Shown here: one piece after another, positions 15,186 to 25,182 of the stretch | Position numbering within the stretch: position 1 is the first letter of the stretch | How the letters are laid out: every line of letters starts with the position of its first letter | From: an uncultured Collinsella sp. | GTDB taxonomy: Bacteria > Actinomycetota > Coriobacteriia > Coriobacteriales > Coriobacteriaceae | Reading direction: 5' to 3' | Assembly: GCA_902469555.1 (NCBI GenBank) | Contig: CABRDB010000013.1 | Location: forward strand, 1 to 46,205 | Length of the DNA: 46,205 nucleotides | Translations under genes and position numbers: made by a program | Notes under the pieces: generated by a model | Databases searched by the model: none | The model's input: only the letters and a program-made list of their open reading frames with translations | What the model was told of the DNA's origin: nothing

Positions 15186-15226
15186 GAGAGGGGACACCCG
15201 TCGCAAAAGACCGGGTGCCCCCTCTC
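15186..15226 (-). terminator. Terminator between hipA and pepD
   Basis: A 15-nt-arm hairpin (GAGAGGGGACACCCG / CGGGTGCCCCCTCTC, near perfect) is followed on the minus strand by TTTTGTTTG, so it best fits pepD termination. It also stands 31 nt after the hipA stop on the plus strand, where no T-run follows. Confidence 0.78.
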
Positions 15227-15281
15227 ATAATGTCATTTGCAATCCGCTAGCACGTGGCTCGGACTGCTGCTAGCGCAACCT

Positions 15282-16739
15282 TTACGCAGCGAGGCGCTTG
15301 AGGACGTCGATGAGCAGCTCGTAGAAGCGCTCGGCAGAAGCGAGCTCCATGCTCTCGTCCGGGGTATGGACATCGGAGAGCGTCGGGCCCACGGCGATGG
15401 CGTCCAGGCCGTGCAGAGCCTCGGCAAACAGGCCGCACTCAAGGCCGGCGTGAATGGACTCGATGCGCAGCTCGGAGCCAAAGAGCTCTCGATAGCTCTC
15501 GACAAAGACTTCGCGGACCGGCGAATGCTCGGCATAGCTCCAGCCGGGATACTCGAACTCAAACTTGGCGTCGAAGCCCAGGACATCGGCAAGCGTCTGC
15601 AGGCGGTCCTTGAACTCGTTCTGCAGCGAGGTGATCGAGGAGCGCGGGGACAGCATAATCTTGACCTCGTCATCGGAGGTGGCGACCACGCCGATGTTGG
15701 AGGAAACCTCGACGGAGCCGTCGGTGGCGACGTTGCGGCGAATCACGCCGTTAGGGGCAAGACGCAGGGCGCGGATGAGGGCAAGCGCGGACTTCTCGTC
15801 CATGGCCTCGACCTCGGCGTCGTCGGCAATCTCGACGGTGCAGGTAAAGCCGGGGTCGAAGACCTCGAGCTCGGCAGTGACGTCGGCGATGATGCCCTTT
15901 GCGATCTGGGCCGCGGCCTCGGCGGCAGCGTGATCGGCATAGACCAGAACGGCCTTGCACTCACGGTTGATGGCGTTGTCCTTGGTGCCGCCGTTGAAGC
16001 TGACGATGGCGGGCTCGCCGGCGACCATCAGGCGGTCGATGATGCGGGCCATGATGAGGTTTCCGTTGCCGCGCTCCAGGTTGATATCACTGCCGGAGTG
16101 GCCGCCCAACAGACCGGAAATGTCGAGCGTGAGGGTGCTACCGGTCTTGTGCTCGCGCACGATGGGGCAGGTGTAGGTAACGACGACGCCGCCGGCGCAG
16201 CTGACGGTGGCAACGCCCTCCTCCTCGGAGTCGAGGTTGATCATGGTGCGGGCGCTGATCTGGGACTTGTCGAGCGTCTCGGCGCCAACCAGGCCGGTCT
16301 CCTCGTCGGTGGTGAACACGCACTCGAGGGCCGGATGGGCAATCGAATCGTCGTTGAGCACAGTAAGCATAAGCGCGACGGCGATACCATTGTCGGCGCC
16401 CAGGGTGGTGCCGTTGGCGGTAAGGACGCCGTCCTTGACGACCAGGTCGATACCATCGGTCGTAAAGTCGTGCTCAACGGAGCCCAACTTGTCGCACACC
16501 ATATCGATGTGGCCCTGCAGCATCACGGTCGGGGCATTCTCGGCGCCGGCAGATGCGGGCTTGCGAATGATGACGTTGTAGACCTCGTCCTGATACACAT
16601 CGAGACCGCGCTCCTTGGCAAACGCGACCAGGAAATCGCTGATGCCCTTCTCGTTGCCAGACCCACGGGGGATCGCGCTGACCTCCTCAAAGAAATGGAA
16701 CAGCTGGGCGGGCTCGTAGCCGGTAATCTTGTAGTCCAT
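15282..16739 (-). CDS. pepD: Aminoacyl-histidine dipeptidase (cytosol non-specific dipeptidase, M20C)
   Basis: PepD hydrolyses dipeptides, including Xaa-His, using two zinc ions. The 485-aa protein has the M20 metal-site motifs LQGHIDMVCDK (about residues 76-86), TTLGADNGIAVA (about 110-121, bridging Asp), TTDEETGLVGA (about 143-153, catalytic Glu pair) and a distal histidine near the C-terminus. The start MDYKITGYEPAQLF is preceded by AGGAGG; a 35-residue longer frame lacks a ribosome binding site. It lies between hipBA and clpC and is one of the genes interrupting the ancestral clpC-disA linkage. Confidence 0.93.
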   Translation of the reverse strand: MDYKITGYEPAQLFHFFEEVSAIPRGSGNEKGISDFLVAFAKERGLDVYQDEVYNVIIRKPASAGAENAPTVMLQGHIDMVCDKLGSVEHDFTTDGIDLVVKDGVLTANGTTLGADNGIAVALMLTVLNDDSIAHPALECVFTTDEETGLVGAETLDKSQISARTMINLDSEEEGVATVSCAGGVVVTYTCPIVREHKTGSTLTLDISGLLGGHSGSDINLERGNGNLIMARIIDRLMVAGEPAIVSFNGGTKDNAINRECKAVLVYADHAAAEAAAQIAKGIIADVTAELEVFDPGFTCTVEIADDAEVEAMDEKSALALIRALRLAPNGVIRRNVATDGSVEVSSNIGVVATSDDEVKIMLSPRSSITSLQNEFKDRLQTLADVLGFDAKFEFEYPGWSYAEHSPVREVFVESYRELFGSELRIESIHAGLECGLFAEALHGLDAIAVGPTLSDVHTPDESMELASAERFYELLIDVLKRLAA

Positions 16740-16896
16740 GGTGCCTCCTTGGCGCAACTGGTTAGACAGTAAGACATGCGACTTGTATATTCCCAGACTT
16801 TGCGTGCATAAACCAGTCGAAAACGCCGAGCGCCCTCGCATCATCGGCTAACGGTGGACCGTATAGCGTAACGGTCACAACTTCCGCAGCTCTACA

Positions 16897-16928
16897 AATC
16901 GAGGCGCCCTTTCCGGAGCGCCTCGATT
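16897..16928 (-). terminator. Terminator of clpC
   Basis: An 11-bp perfect stem AATCGAGGCGC / GCGCCTCGATT with a 10-nt loop, followed by TTGT on the minus strand. It lies 26 nt past the clpC stop. The U-tract is short. Confidence 0.7.
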
Positions 16929-16953
16929 GCGCGTATCAAATTGTCGCCACGCC

Positions 16954-19596
16954 CTACAGCGCGCCGGAACCGGCTTGCATCATGCCGCCGGGGCCCGAGG
17001 TCACGCCGCCGCTCACGGGCGCGACGTTGCCGGTGTGCGGAGCCGCCGGGGCGGTATCGCCACCGAGCGTGCCCGCCGGACGCGGTGCCGGAATCTCGCC
17101 CGTGCCGTGACTAAAGACAAACTTGCCGTCGGCCACATCGCACTGAACGGTATCGCCCTCGCCCCACTCACCGGCCAGCAGTTCCTCGGACAGCGGGTCC
17201 TCAATGAGCTTTTGGATGGCACGGCGCAGCGGACGCGCGCCATTGGTGAGGTCGGTGCCCTCGGCCACAATCTTGTCGTAGGCCGCATCGGTGAGCTTGA
17301 TGTTCATGCCGTTGGCAATCAGGCGTTGACGCAGGTCGTCCACCAGCAGGTGCGCGATCTTGGTCAGATTCTCGCCCGAAAGCTTCTGGAACACCACGAT
17401 GTCGTCGATACGGTTGAGCAGCTCGGGGCGGAACAGGCGCTTAAGTTCGCCCATCGCACGACCCTTAATCTCGCTCGAGGTAAGACCCTGCTCGCCGGTG
17501 GTGCCAAAGCCAACGCTCGCATCCTGCGCAATCTCGCGGGCGCCCACGTTGGACGTCATGATGATCACGGTGTTGCGGAAGTCAACCGTCTTGCCCTGGC
17601 TATCGGTCAGACGACCCTCCTCCAGCACCTGCAGCAGGATGTTGAAGATGTCGGGATGCGCCTTCTCGATCTCGTCGAACAGCACGACCGAGTACGGGTG
17701 GCGACGAACGGCCTTGGTGAGCTGGCCGCCCTCGTCGTGACCGACGTAACCCGGAGGGCTACCGATGAGCTTGGAGACCTCGAACTCGCTACCGAACTCG
17801 GACATGTCGAAGCTGATGAGTGCATCCTTGCTGCCAAAGAGGTACTCGGCGAGCGTCTTGGCGAGCTCGGTCTTGCCCGTGCCGGTGGGACCCAGGAAGA
17901 TAAAGCTGCCGCCGGGGCGACGCGGGTCCTTGAGCGGCGAACGGCTGCGGCGCACGGCCTTGGCAACTGCCTCGACAGCCTCATCCTGACCGATGATGCG
18001 CGTCTTGAGCACGCTTTCGGCTTGCAGCAGGCGACGGCTCTCGCTCTCGGTAAGCGAGGACACCGGCACGCCCGAAGTCACGGACACGATGTCGGCGATC
18101 TGAGAGACATCGATGGTGAGCGGGCTGGCGTCGAGCTCGGCGGTCCAGGCGGCCTTGGCCTCGGCGAGTTCAATCTCGGCGGCCTTCTGCTGCTCGGTGA
18201 TCTCGGCGGCCTTGTTCATGTCGTCGCTCTCGGTGGCCTCCTGCGCGGCGGCCTTGAGCTCCTCTATGCGATGCTCGGCCTCGCGCACCGGCTCGGGCGC
18301 GCGATTCGCGGCGATGCGAGCGCGTGCGCCGGCCTCGTCAATGAGGTCGATGGCCTTATCGGGCAGGAAGCGATCCTGGATGTAGCGGTTGGAAAGGTTC
18401 GCGGCGGCCTCGATAGCACCCTGCGTATAGCGCACATGGTGGTGCTCCTCGTAGCGCGGCTTGAGCGCGGTCAGGATCTTGACCGTGTCCTCGACGCTCG
18501 GCTCCTCGACATCGATGGTCTGGAAGCGACGCTCGAAGGCCGGATCCTTGGTGAGGTACTTGCGGAATTCCTCGGCCGTGGTGGCGCCGATAATCTGGAA
18601 GGCGCCGCGCGCGAGCACGGGCTTGAGCATGGAGCTCGCGTCGATGGAGCCCTCGGCAGAACCGGCACCGATGATGGTGTGCATCTCATCGATAAACAGG
18701 ATGACGTCGTCGGCCTCGGTGGCCTCCTGGATCACGTTCTTGAGGCGCTCCTCAAACTCGCCACGATACTTGGCGCCCGCCACGAGGCCCGGCAGGTCGA
18801 GCGTCCAGATATTCTGGTTCATGAGGTTCTCGGGCACGTTGCCGGCTGCAATCTGCTGAGCCAGGCCCTCGACGATGGCCGTCTTGCCCACGCCGGGGTC
18901 GCCCAGAATGAGCGGGTTGTTCTTGGTGCGGCGCGAAAGAATTTCCATCATACGCTGGACTTCCTTTTCGCGACCGATCACGGGGTCGAGCTCGCCATCG
19001 CGCGCCTTCTGCGTGAGGTTGGTCGCGAACTGCTTAAGCGTATCGGTGCCACTCCCCTTTTGCTGAGAGGCATCCGAGCCGCTAAAGAACGGCAGGCCCG
19101 CACCGGGACGACCAGCACCGGCGCCGGCGAGCGGACGCTTCTTGTCCTGGTCCTTGGCAGTGAGTTTCTCGATAGCCTTTTTGATGGAGGCGGACGACAC
19201 ACCCAGGCGCATGAGGATGTCCATGGCCATGCCGTTGCCCTCTTCGACGATTCCGATCAGCAAGTGCTCGGTCGACACGTAGGTCTGGTTGTTCTCACGC
19301 GCCACGCGGAATGAACGCTCCATCACACTAATGACGAGCGGCGTAAAGGCGAGCTTGGCCGCCTCGGTCTCCTCACTGGGCTCGGGAACCGTGGTCTGGA
19401 CCTCCTTGAGGGTGTCCATGATGTCGTCGTAGGAGATATCAAGCGAGCGCAGCGCCTCGGCAGCGATGCCCTCGTCCTCCTTGGCGAGTGCGAGCAGCAG
19501 GTGCTCGGTGCCCACCTTATTTGAGTGCAGATCGAGCGCCTCCTGTTTGGCCATCGACATGACCTTGCGCGCTCGATCGGTAAATCTATCTAACAT
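16954..19596 (-). CDS. clpC: ATP-dependent Clp protease ATP-binding subunit ClpC
   Basis: ClpC is the Hsp100 unfoldase that feeds substrates to ClpP. The 880-aa protein has two Clp-N repeats (1-145), the first AAA+ domain with Walker A GDPGVGKT (about 232-239), a middle coiled-coil/UVR-like region (about 410-460; [15 protein letters not shown]), and the second AAA+ domain with GPTGTGKT (near 565) and an ISFDMSEF Walker B region. A Gly/Pro/Ala-rich tail ends [11 protein letters not shown]. The start [13 protein letters not shown] is preceded by AAGGA. ctsR, mcsA and mcsB, which precede clpC in Bacillus, are not here, and no CtsR or CIRCE box is visible upstream. Upstream on the same strand is tetR, separated by a terminator-like hairpin. 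Confidence 0.97.
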   Translation of the reverse strand: MLDRFTDRARKVMSMAKQEALDLHSNKVGTEHLLLALAKEDEGIAAEALRSLDISYDDIMDTLKEVQTTVPEPSEETEAAKLAFTPLVISVMERSFRVARENNQTYVSTEHLLIGIVEEGNGMAMDILMRLGVSSASIKKAIEKLTAKDQDKKRPLAGAGAGRPGAGLPFFSGSDASQQKGSGTDTLKQFATNLTQKARDGELDPVIGREKEVQRMMEILSRRTKNNPLILGDPGVGKTAIVEGLAQQIAAGNVPENLMNQNIWTLDLPGLVAGAKYRGEFEERLKNVIQEATEADDVILFIDEMHTIIGAGSAEGSIDASSMLKPVLARGAFQIIGATTAEEFRKYLTKDPAFERRFQTIDVEEPSVEDTVKILTALKPRYEEHHHVRYTQGAIEAAANLSNRYIQDRFLPDKAIDLIDEAGARARIAANRAPEPVREAEHRIEELKAAAQEATESDDMNKAAEITEQQKAAEIELAEAKAAWTAELDASPLTIDVSQIADIVSVTSGVPVSSLTESESRRLLQAESVLKTRIIGQDEAVEAVAKAVRRSRSPLKDPRRPGGSFIFLGPTGTGKTELAKTLAEYLFGSKDALISFDMSEFGSEFEVSKLIGSPPGYVGHDEGGQLTKAVRRHPYSVVLFDEIEKAHPDIFNILLQVLEEGRLTDSQGKTVDFRNTVIIMTSNVGAREIAQDASVGFGTTGEQGLTSSEIKGRAMGELKRLFRPELLNRIDDIVVFQKLSGENLTKIAHLLVDDLRQRLIANGMNIKLTDAAYDKIVAEGTDLTNGARPLRRAIQKLIEDPLSEELLAGEWGEGDTVQCDVADGKFVFSHGTGEIPAPRPAGTLGGDTAPAAPHTGNVAPVSGGVTSGPGGMMQAGSGAL

Positions 19597-19627
19597 GCTC
19601 GTTTCCTTACATGAGTTCATCGAAATC

Positions 19628-19655
19628 AAAACGCCCGCCCGTCGGCGGCGCTTTT
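19628..19655 (-). terminator. Terminator-like hairpin between tetR and clpC
   Basis: On the minus strand a GC-rich stem (CGCCGCC / GGCGGGCG, one bulge) flanked by A4 and T4 tracts is followed by TTTTGATTT. It would end the activase-tetR transcript before clpC. It lies about 135 nt past the tetR stop, so it could also be a clpC leader attenuator. Confidence 0.55.
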
Positions 19656-19788
19656 GTCTCTTTACCCACAGGTTGTCTATGTTAACAGCTGGAGGAATAT
19701 CTATAAACCCGGCTCACATGAATGCAGGTTATGACCGCATCGCGGGACTCACCGCGCGATGCGCGACAGGCGCCCCGCAAGAGAAACC

Positions 19789-20478
19789 CTAGGCGTCTTT
19801 CACCACGTCGGGACTCGTCGCACGCGATGCGCGATAGGCATCGGCCTCCTTGGAGACGCGTTCGAGCAGCTCGGATGTATCGACGCCCTCGACTTGCGCG
19901 ACCGTTTCCACCGTCTGCATGGCGACCGCCCTCAGGTACGCGCACGCGCTGTCCCCCGGCTGCTCGAGGTCTATCTCCTCGCCGCCCTCCCGGGCAAAGC
20001 CGACCGCCATCACAAAGCCCATGATGCCCGAGACCAGAAAGCCCACCGCAAAGCTCGAATCTGCCTTGAGCTCTTCTCCGTCGGGGTGGACGATCTCTCT
20101 CACGCGGTCGATGATGATCGTATGGATGCCCTGCACGACCTGCTCGGCGGCACCCGCCCTCATGGTGATGACGATGCGCCGCAGCAGGCAGCGGACGTCG
20201 CGCCGGTCGAACGCCGAAAGGTCGCCCTCGCTCGAAAAATGCCAGAGGGCATCGGTGATGAGCTCGTTATCCTGCAGCAGCTGGGCTATGGCGATGGCGA
20301 CGAGTTCATCGAAATCGTGAAAATAGTAGTAAAACGTTCCGCGATTGCACTGGGCGGCGCGGGTCACCTCGCCAACCGACAGCTCGAAGATGCTGTTGTT
20401 CTCGGTGAGCTCCCAAAACGCCTCGATGATACGGGTGCGTGCATCGGGCGCATCGGCGTCCTTACGCGGTCTCGCCAT
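19789..20478 (-). CDS. TetR/AcrR-family transcriptional regulator
   Basis: A 229-aa one-component repressor. The N-terminal TetR HTH spans about residues 10-60 (RTRIIEAFWELTENNSIFELSVGEVTRAAQCNRGTFYYYFHDFDELVA), with the typical FYYYF end of the recognition helix. The C-terminal ligand domain is not recognised. The ATG is preferred over an upstream GTG that would add three residues. It overlaps the 3' end of the activase gene by 17 nt, so the two are coexpressed. The perfect palindrome upstream of the activase (24951-24971) is its likely operator, giving negative autoregulation; the inducer is unknown. Confidence 0.88.
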   Translation of the reverse strand: MARPRKDADAPDARTRIIEAFWELTENNSIFELSVGEVTRAAQCNRGTFYYYFHDFDELVAIAIAQLLQDNELITDALWHFSSEGDLSAFDRRDVRCLLRRIVITMRAGAAEQVVQGIHTIIIDRVREIVHPDGEELKADSSFAVGFLVSGIMGFVMAVGFAREGGEEIDLEQPGDSACAYLRAVAMQTVETVAQVEGVDTSELLERVSKEADAYRASRATSPDVVKDA

Positions 20479-23400
20479 GCGCCTCACCGCACCCCTGCGC
20501 CTTGGCGTTCATGATGAGCATCTGAAGACGGTTCTCCACGTTGGCGAAGCTCACGTCGGGATCGTAGTCGAGCGGCAGGAACTGCGCCGTGGGATACTGC
20601 TCCTTGAGCGCATGGATGAGCCCGCGCCCCACGACATGGTTGGGCAGACACCCGAACGGCTGCAGGATCACGAAGTTGCGGCAGCCGCGCTTGGCGTGCT
20701 CGAGGATCTCCGCCGGAATCAGCACGCCCTCGCCCGCATCGAACGTATGGTGCAGGATCTTATCGCTCGCGCGCACGAGCTCGGGCATGCGCGTCGGCGG
20801 CTCGTAGAGCGGGCTCGCCGCGCCCAGGCGGTCGCAACGGTCGTGCGCGAGCTCGAACAGGTTGTCCGCCGTGGCGTACCAGGCCTTTTCGGGCAGCGAC
20901 AGGTCGACGTGGAACTCGCGCGACTGCGCATGCTTGTAGAAATAGGTCTTGCGGATCACGTCGGTCATGCGCGCCTCGATGACCTCGAGCCCGTTGTCCT
21001 CGAGGTAGCGCTCAATCTCGTGGTTGGCGCCGAGATGGAAATTGAGCAGGTACTCGCCCACGATGAGAACGGTCGGATGCGGGTTCGAGCGGTCGTACGG
21101 AACGGCGTCCATGATCGCAAGCGCGCGTTTGAAGCCCGTCGCCTGGCCTCTCAGCCCGGAGCGCTCCATGCCCTCGATAACCTCATCGAGCGCGCGGTCG
21201 AACGCAGCGTCCGCCGCGCCCTTCTCGAGCTCGTAGGGACGGATGCGCCTAAGCATGGCCTCGAGGGCATCGATCATGGGAAGACCGTAGGCGATCTGGA
21301 TGCTCGGGCCAAGGCCGAGCTTGAAGCCCGGATGCGCATTGTGGGCATCGACGTCGTCGTTGGTGAGCACCGGGACATAGTCGTATCCCGCGTCGTCGAG
21401 CGCGCGGCGCAGCAGGGGCATGTAGTGCGTCAGGCGGCAGTCGCCGATATACTTGCCAGTCACCACGGCGACGTCGTGCGGGTCGTACTTACCGCTCTCG
21501 AGTGCCGCGAGCGCCTCGCCGATCACGATTTGCGCGGGGAAGCAGATGTCGTTGTGCACATAGCGTTTGCCCAGGCGGATGGCATCCTCGCGCCCGATAT
21601 CAAGGGCCTCGGCGCGCACGCCCTGATTGCGCATCGCCGCGGTCATGAGCCTGCAGAACGCATGGGAGGTGTTGGGGACCAGCGCGATCTTGTCGTGCCG
21701 GTCGCGCTTGGTGTACTTGACCTTATACGGGTCGTCGAGCGGATGGACCGCGTGCACCCGGGCGCCCTCGGCACGCTCCTCCGCGCGACGACGGTTGACC
21801 GACTCGATAAACGAACGCACACGAATGCCCATGGGACCGGCGACGTCGCTCTCATCGAGCTTGATCATCATCGGAACCTTGGAGCCCATCTCGCCCATCA
21901 TGCGCGCGATCTCGTCGGTGAGATACGCATCGTGGCCGCAGCCGAAGCTGCCCATCTGCACGAGCTCGAGCTCGGGCGTCGATGCGACGATGACCGCGCA
22001 CGACAGCATGCGCGCATGGTAGTTGTTCACGATGTCGATGCGGCTGTTGGAAAGATCGACGTTGCAGACCCCCGGCACCGCATCGGGCGTCAGCACGGGG
22101 ATGCCGCGCTCAGAGAAGAGCTTGGGCAGCCCGTGGTTGACCAGCGGGTCGTTGTGGTACGGGCGCGAAGCGATCACCACCGCGTAGCCGCCGTCCTCGC
22201 GCACGTTCTCGAGCACCTGCCTGCCGCGCAGCTGCAGCTGGTTCTCAAACGTCTCCTGCGCGCGGTCCGCCTGCTCGGTCGCCTTGGCAACCAGGTCGGC
22301 ATCGATATCGAAGGTCTCCTTGCACCACGCCTTGAGCTGGCGGTTTCGGTCGCCCTCGTCGTACCAGTGGAACAGCGGCGTATCGAACGGAACGCCGAAA
22401 CGCTCCTCCGGGTTATCGGAATTGCGCATCACGTAGGGGTATCCCTTTACGACGGCGCACATCCACTCGCTGGTAGAGGCGGCGTTTTCGGTGGGCACCG
22501 TCGTGATGATGGGCATGAAGATGCGGTCGACGCCGGCGTCGACGAGATTGCGGATGTGCCCGTGGACGAGCTTGGCCGGGAAGCACACGGTGTCGGATGT
22601 GACGTGCGCCAGACCGCGCTCGTACATCGCCTTGGTGCTGCGTCCCGAGACGCGCACCTTAAAGCCGAGCGTGCTGAAGAACGTCGACCAGAACGGCATG
22701 GTGTCCCAGAACTCGAGCACACGGGGAATGCCGATCGTGACATCGCGCCCCCCGCTGACGGGAACCGTGGGGTACGACTCGAACAGCAGCTTCTCGCGGT
22801 CGACAAAGAGATTGGGGGCAGCCGCGGTCCGGTCGCGCCCCGTGCCGGGTGCCTGTGCCTCGCAAGCACCCTGCGGACGCAGCTCCTCCGCCGCGGGAAC
22901 CTCGCGCACGAGCTCATCCCATGAGATGGCGCCGCCGCGCGGGCAGCGATTGCCCGTGACGTAAAGCGAGCCGTCGCCAAATGCCACGACCGCGCGCTGG
23001 CAGCGGTTGTTGCACCGACGGCAGGTAACGCCGCCGAACTCGCGATGCTCGAAGCGCTCCACGGCATCGAGCCCGATAAACGACGTGCCGGCGTCGCCCT
23101 TGCGGCATTCCTCGCGCGCGAGCAGGGCGATACCGATAGCGCCCATCAGCCCCGGGTGGGGCGCACGCGTGACGGGTTTGCCCAGATACTGCTCGAATGC
23201 GCGCAGCACCGCGTCGTTTCGGAACGTGCCGCCCTGGACGACGACTTTGTCGCCCAGACGGTTGAGATTTGAAACGCGAATGACCTTGGTGAACACGTTC
23301 TCGATAATCGAACGGCAGAGACCGGCCATGATGTCGCCCGGACCCTTACCGCGCCGCTGCTCGGAAACGACGCTGCTGTTCATGAACACCGTGCAGCGGC

Positions 23401-24901
23401 TGCCGAGAACGGCGGGGGCTTTGGACGAAAATGCCTCGGTCGCGATATCCTCAACGGCTATTCCGAGGTTTTTGGCAAAACCCTCGAGGAACGAGCCGCA
23501 GCCCGCAGAGCACGCCTCGTTGACGACGATATCGGTCAGCACGCCGTGGTTGAGCCAGATGGCCTTCATATCCTGTCCGCCGATGTCGAGCACGAAGGTC
23601 GCATCGGGAACGCATGCGCACGCGGCGCGGGCGTGCGCGACCGTCTCGACCGTATGGTAGTCGGCGTGGAACGCGCGCGCGAAAAGCTCCTCGCCGTATC
23701 CCGTGGTGCCCACGGCATCGATCGCAAGCGTGACTCCCGCTGTCTCCCAGCGGTTCTTCAAGCTGACAAGACCCTGTTGGGCGACGTCGAGCGGTCTGCC
23801 GTTATTAGACGCGTAGAACGAATCGACAAGCTCACCCGCCTCATCGACCAGGGCGAACTTGGTCGTCGTGCTCCCCGAATCGATACCGAGCGCCACACGC
23901 ACCGTCTCTCCGGGCGCATACGCATCCGGACCCTTTGCCGGCGTCTCTTTGCCATGGCGTGCCGTAAAATCCGCCTGCTCGGCAGGTGTGGCAAAAAAGG
24001 GCTGGGCAAGACGTCCCTCCCCGCTTGCGGGCGCGACCGTCTCGAGCTTATCCAGCCGGACAAAAGCGTCGGGAAGGTCGATCGGTTGGGACGATGCGAA
24101 CATGTCGGTCAGCGACAGGGCGGCACCGCGCGCGACCATGATCTGCGGATCGCGCGGGACGATAACCTGATCGTCCGATAGATTCAGTTGCTCCCGGAAC
24201 ACGCGGACCAGTGTGGGGTTGTAGGCGAGCGTACCGCCCTCGAAGATTACCGGCGGCTCGATGTCGATACCCTGGGCCAGACCGCCGATCGTTTGGCGGG
24301 CGACCGCGTGAAGCGCCGAAAGCGCCAGGTCGGTGGCAGGAATGCCCTCGTTGAGCAGCGGCTGGATATCGGTCTTTGCGTACACGCCGCAGCGGCCCGA
24401 GACCTCGTGGACGGTCGTTCCCCGGCTTGCGAGCTGCTCGAACTCGCCCGATTCGGTGCCGACCCCCATGAGCTTTGCCATCTCGTCGATAAATGCACCG
24501 GTACCGCCTGCGCACGAGCCGTTCATGCGCATGTCGGCAACCTCGATGTCTCCCTTATCGTTGGTGCGGAAGAAGATCATCTTGGCGTCTTGGCCGCCCA
24601 GCTCGATGGCGCAGCGCGTCTGCGGATAGAACCTGCTGATCGCGAGCGCGTTGGCGACCACCTCCTGAACGTACGAGGCGCCCAGCGCGGTCGCGATATC
24701 GCGCGCACCCGAGCCGGTCACCGCAACGCGCAGCGACTCATGGGGAAAGCGCTCGGCGAGCTCGCCGAGCATGGCGCGCACGCTCGCTGTCTGACACGCC
24801 CCGTGGCGGCGATATCCCCACCACGCCTCGGTCATATCCTCGTGCATCGCGTAAACTTTGGTCGTCGTCGACCCTACGTCCAGTCCTACTAGCAACGCCA
24901 T
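20462..24901 (-). CDS. Giant acyl-CoA dehydratase activase/reductase (two BadF-type ATPase domains, DUF2229 and HgdB-like region)
   Basis: A 1479-aa cytoplasmic protein related to the activator of 2-hydroxyglutaryl-CoA/benzoyl-CoA-type enzymes, which couples ATP hydrolysis to low-potential electron transfer. ASKHA domain 1 is about residues 1-280 (GLDVGSTTTKVYAM, AIELGGQDAK, cysteines in MNGSCAGGTGAF and SGRCGVYAK). Domain 2 starts near 337 (GIDSGSTTTKFALVDE, LDIGGQDMK, NEACSAGCGSF, GSRCTVFMNSS). A CRRCNNRC cluster near 623 follows, then a DUF2229 region from about 715 (IGIPRVLEFWDTMPFW). A long C-terminal region ends near FVILQPFGCLPNHVVGRGL. The conserved cysteine pair in each ASKHA domain fits a [4Fe-4S] dimer site. 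No dedicated dehydratase gene is adjacent; the substrate is unknown. It is cotranscribed with tetR. Confidence 0.88.
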   Translation of the reverse strand: MALLVGLDVGSTTTKVYAMHEDMTEAWWGYRRHGACQTASVRAMLGELAERFPHESLRVAVTGSGARDIATALGASYVQEVVANALAISRFYPQTRCAIELGGQDAKMIFFRTNDKGDIEVADMRMNGSCAGGTGAFIDEMAKLMGVGTESGEFEQLASRGTTVHEVSGRCGVYAKTDIQPLLNEGIPATDLALSALHAVARQTIGGLAQGIDIEPPVIFEGGTLAYNPTLVRVFREQLNLSDDQVIVPRDPQIMVARGAALSLTDMFASSQPIDLPDAFVRLDKLETVAPASGEGRLAQPFFATPAEQADFTARHGKETPAKGPDAYAPGETVRVALGIDSGSTTTKFALVDEAGELVDSFYASNNGRPLDVAQQGLVSLKNRWETAGVTLAIDAVGTTGYGEELFARAFHADYHTVETVAHARAACACVPDATFVLDIGGQDMKAIWLNHGVLTDIVVNEACSAGCGSFLEGFAKNLGIAVEDIATEAFSSKAPAVLGSRCTVFMNSSVVSEQRRGKGPGDIMAGLCRSIIENVFTKVIRVSNLNRLGDKVVVQGGTFRNDAVLRAFEQYLGKPVTRAPHPGLMGAIGIALLAREECRKGDAGTSFIGLDAVERFEHREFGGVTCRRCNNRCQRAVVAFGDGSLYVTGNRCPRGGAISWDELVREVPAAEELRPQGACEAQAPGTGRDRTAAAPNLFVDREKLLFESYPTVPVSGGRDVTIGIPRVLEFWDTMPFWSTFFSTLGFKVRVSGRSTKAMYERGLAHVTSDTVCFPAKLVHGHIRNLVDAGVDRIFMPIITTVPTENAASTSEWMCAVVKGYPYVMRNSDNPEERFGVPFDTPLFHWYDEGDRNRQLKAWCKETFDIDADLVAKATEQADRAQETFENQLQLRGRQVLENVREDGGYAVVIASRPYHNDPLVNHGLPKLFSERGIPVLTPDAVPGVCNVDLSNSRIDIVNNYHARMLSCAVIVASTPELELVQMGSFGCGHDAYLTDEIARMMGEMGSKVPMMIKLDESDVAGPMGIRVRSFIESVNRRRAEERAEGARVHAVHPLDDPYKVKYTKRDRHDKIALVPNTSHAFCRLMTAAMRNQGVRAEALDIGREDAIRLGKRYVHNDICFPAQIVIGEALAALESGKYDPHDVAVVTGKYIGDCRLTHYMPLLRRALDDAGYDYVPVLTNDDVDAHNAHPGFKLGLGPSIQIAYGLPMIDALEAMLRRIRPYELEKGAADAAFDRALDEVIEGMERSGLRGQATGFKRALAIMDAVPYDRSNPHPTVLIVGEYLLNFHLGANHEIERYLEDNGLEVIEARMTDVIRKTYFYKHAQSREFHVDLSLPEKAWYATADNLFELAHDRCDRLGAASPLYEPPTRMPELVRASDKILHHTFDAGEGVLIPAEILEHAKRGCRNFVILQPFGCLPNHVVGRGLIHALKEQYPTAQFLPLDYDPDVSFANVENRLQMLIMNAKAQGCGEAHGETA

Positions 24902-24950
24902 AATGCTCCGTCTCTCGCATTTTTCCCGCTAGAGATATACCACTCTACGT

Positions 24951-24971
24951 AATACAACAGACTGTTGTATT
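24951..24971. promoter_or_regulatory. Palindromic operator upstream of the activase-tetR operon
   Basis: A perfect 21-bp palindrome: AATACAACAG and its complement CTGTTGTATT around one central A. It stands 50 nt upstream of the activase ATG, with an AT-rich TATATC (24935-24940 region) just downstream on the minus strand. Size and symmetry fit a TetR-family operator. Confidence 0.75.
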
Positions 24972-24983
24972 TAAACTCCGTAT

Positions 24984-25016
24984 AAAAAGCGGCTGCCGAA
25001 ACGCTTCAGCAGCCGC
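24984..25016 (-). terminator. Terminator of the DUF2798 gene
   Basis: The stem GCGGCTGC / GCAGCCGC (24989-24996, 25009-25016) is followed on the minus strand by TTTTTATA. It isolates the activase operon from the upstream gene, about 165 nt beyond that gene's stop. The intervening 25017-25182 holds nothing recognisable. Confidence 0.8.
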
Positions 25017-25182
25017 CGAATGCACCAACAGATTGTTCTGCGCGCTAGCACGTCGGGCAACGGAGCAGCACGGGCCCTCCGGTCATGCGCACCGCTCACG
25101 CCCGCGATGTCGCCGAGAGAGCTATCCACGCTTAGGGCTCCAACCAAGCAAGTCGCCCGCGCTCAGCAGATCCCTAAGCGAG

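Noticed and set aside
15237..16772. 511-codon plus-strand frame opposite pepD
   Set aside because: It is the antisense shadow of a certain M20 peptidase; composition is Gly/Val/Asp/Leu-biased. The same applies to the long plus-strand frames opposite clpC, the activase and asnB.
16740..16896. Promoter of pepD
   Set aside because: A TATACA 17 nt from TTTATG exists, but the -35 match is too weak to report as a feature.
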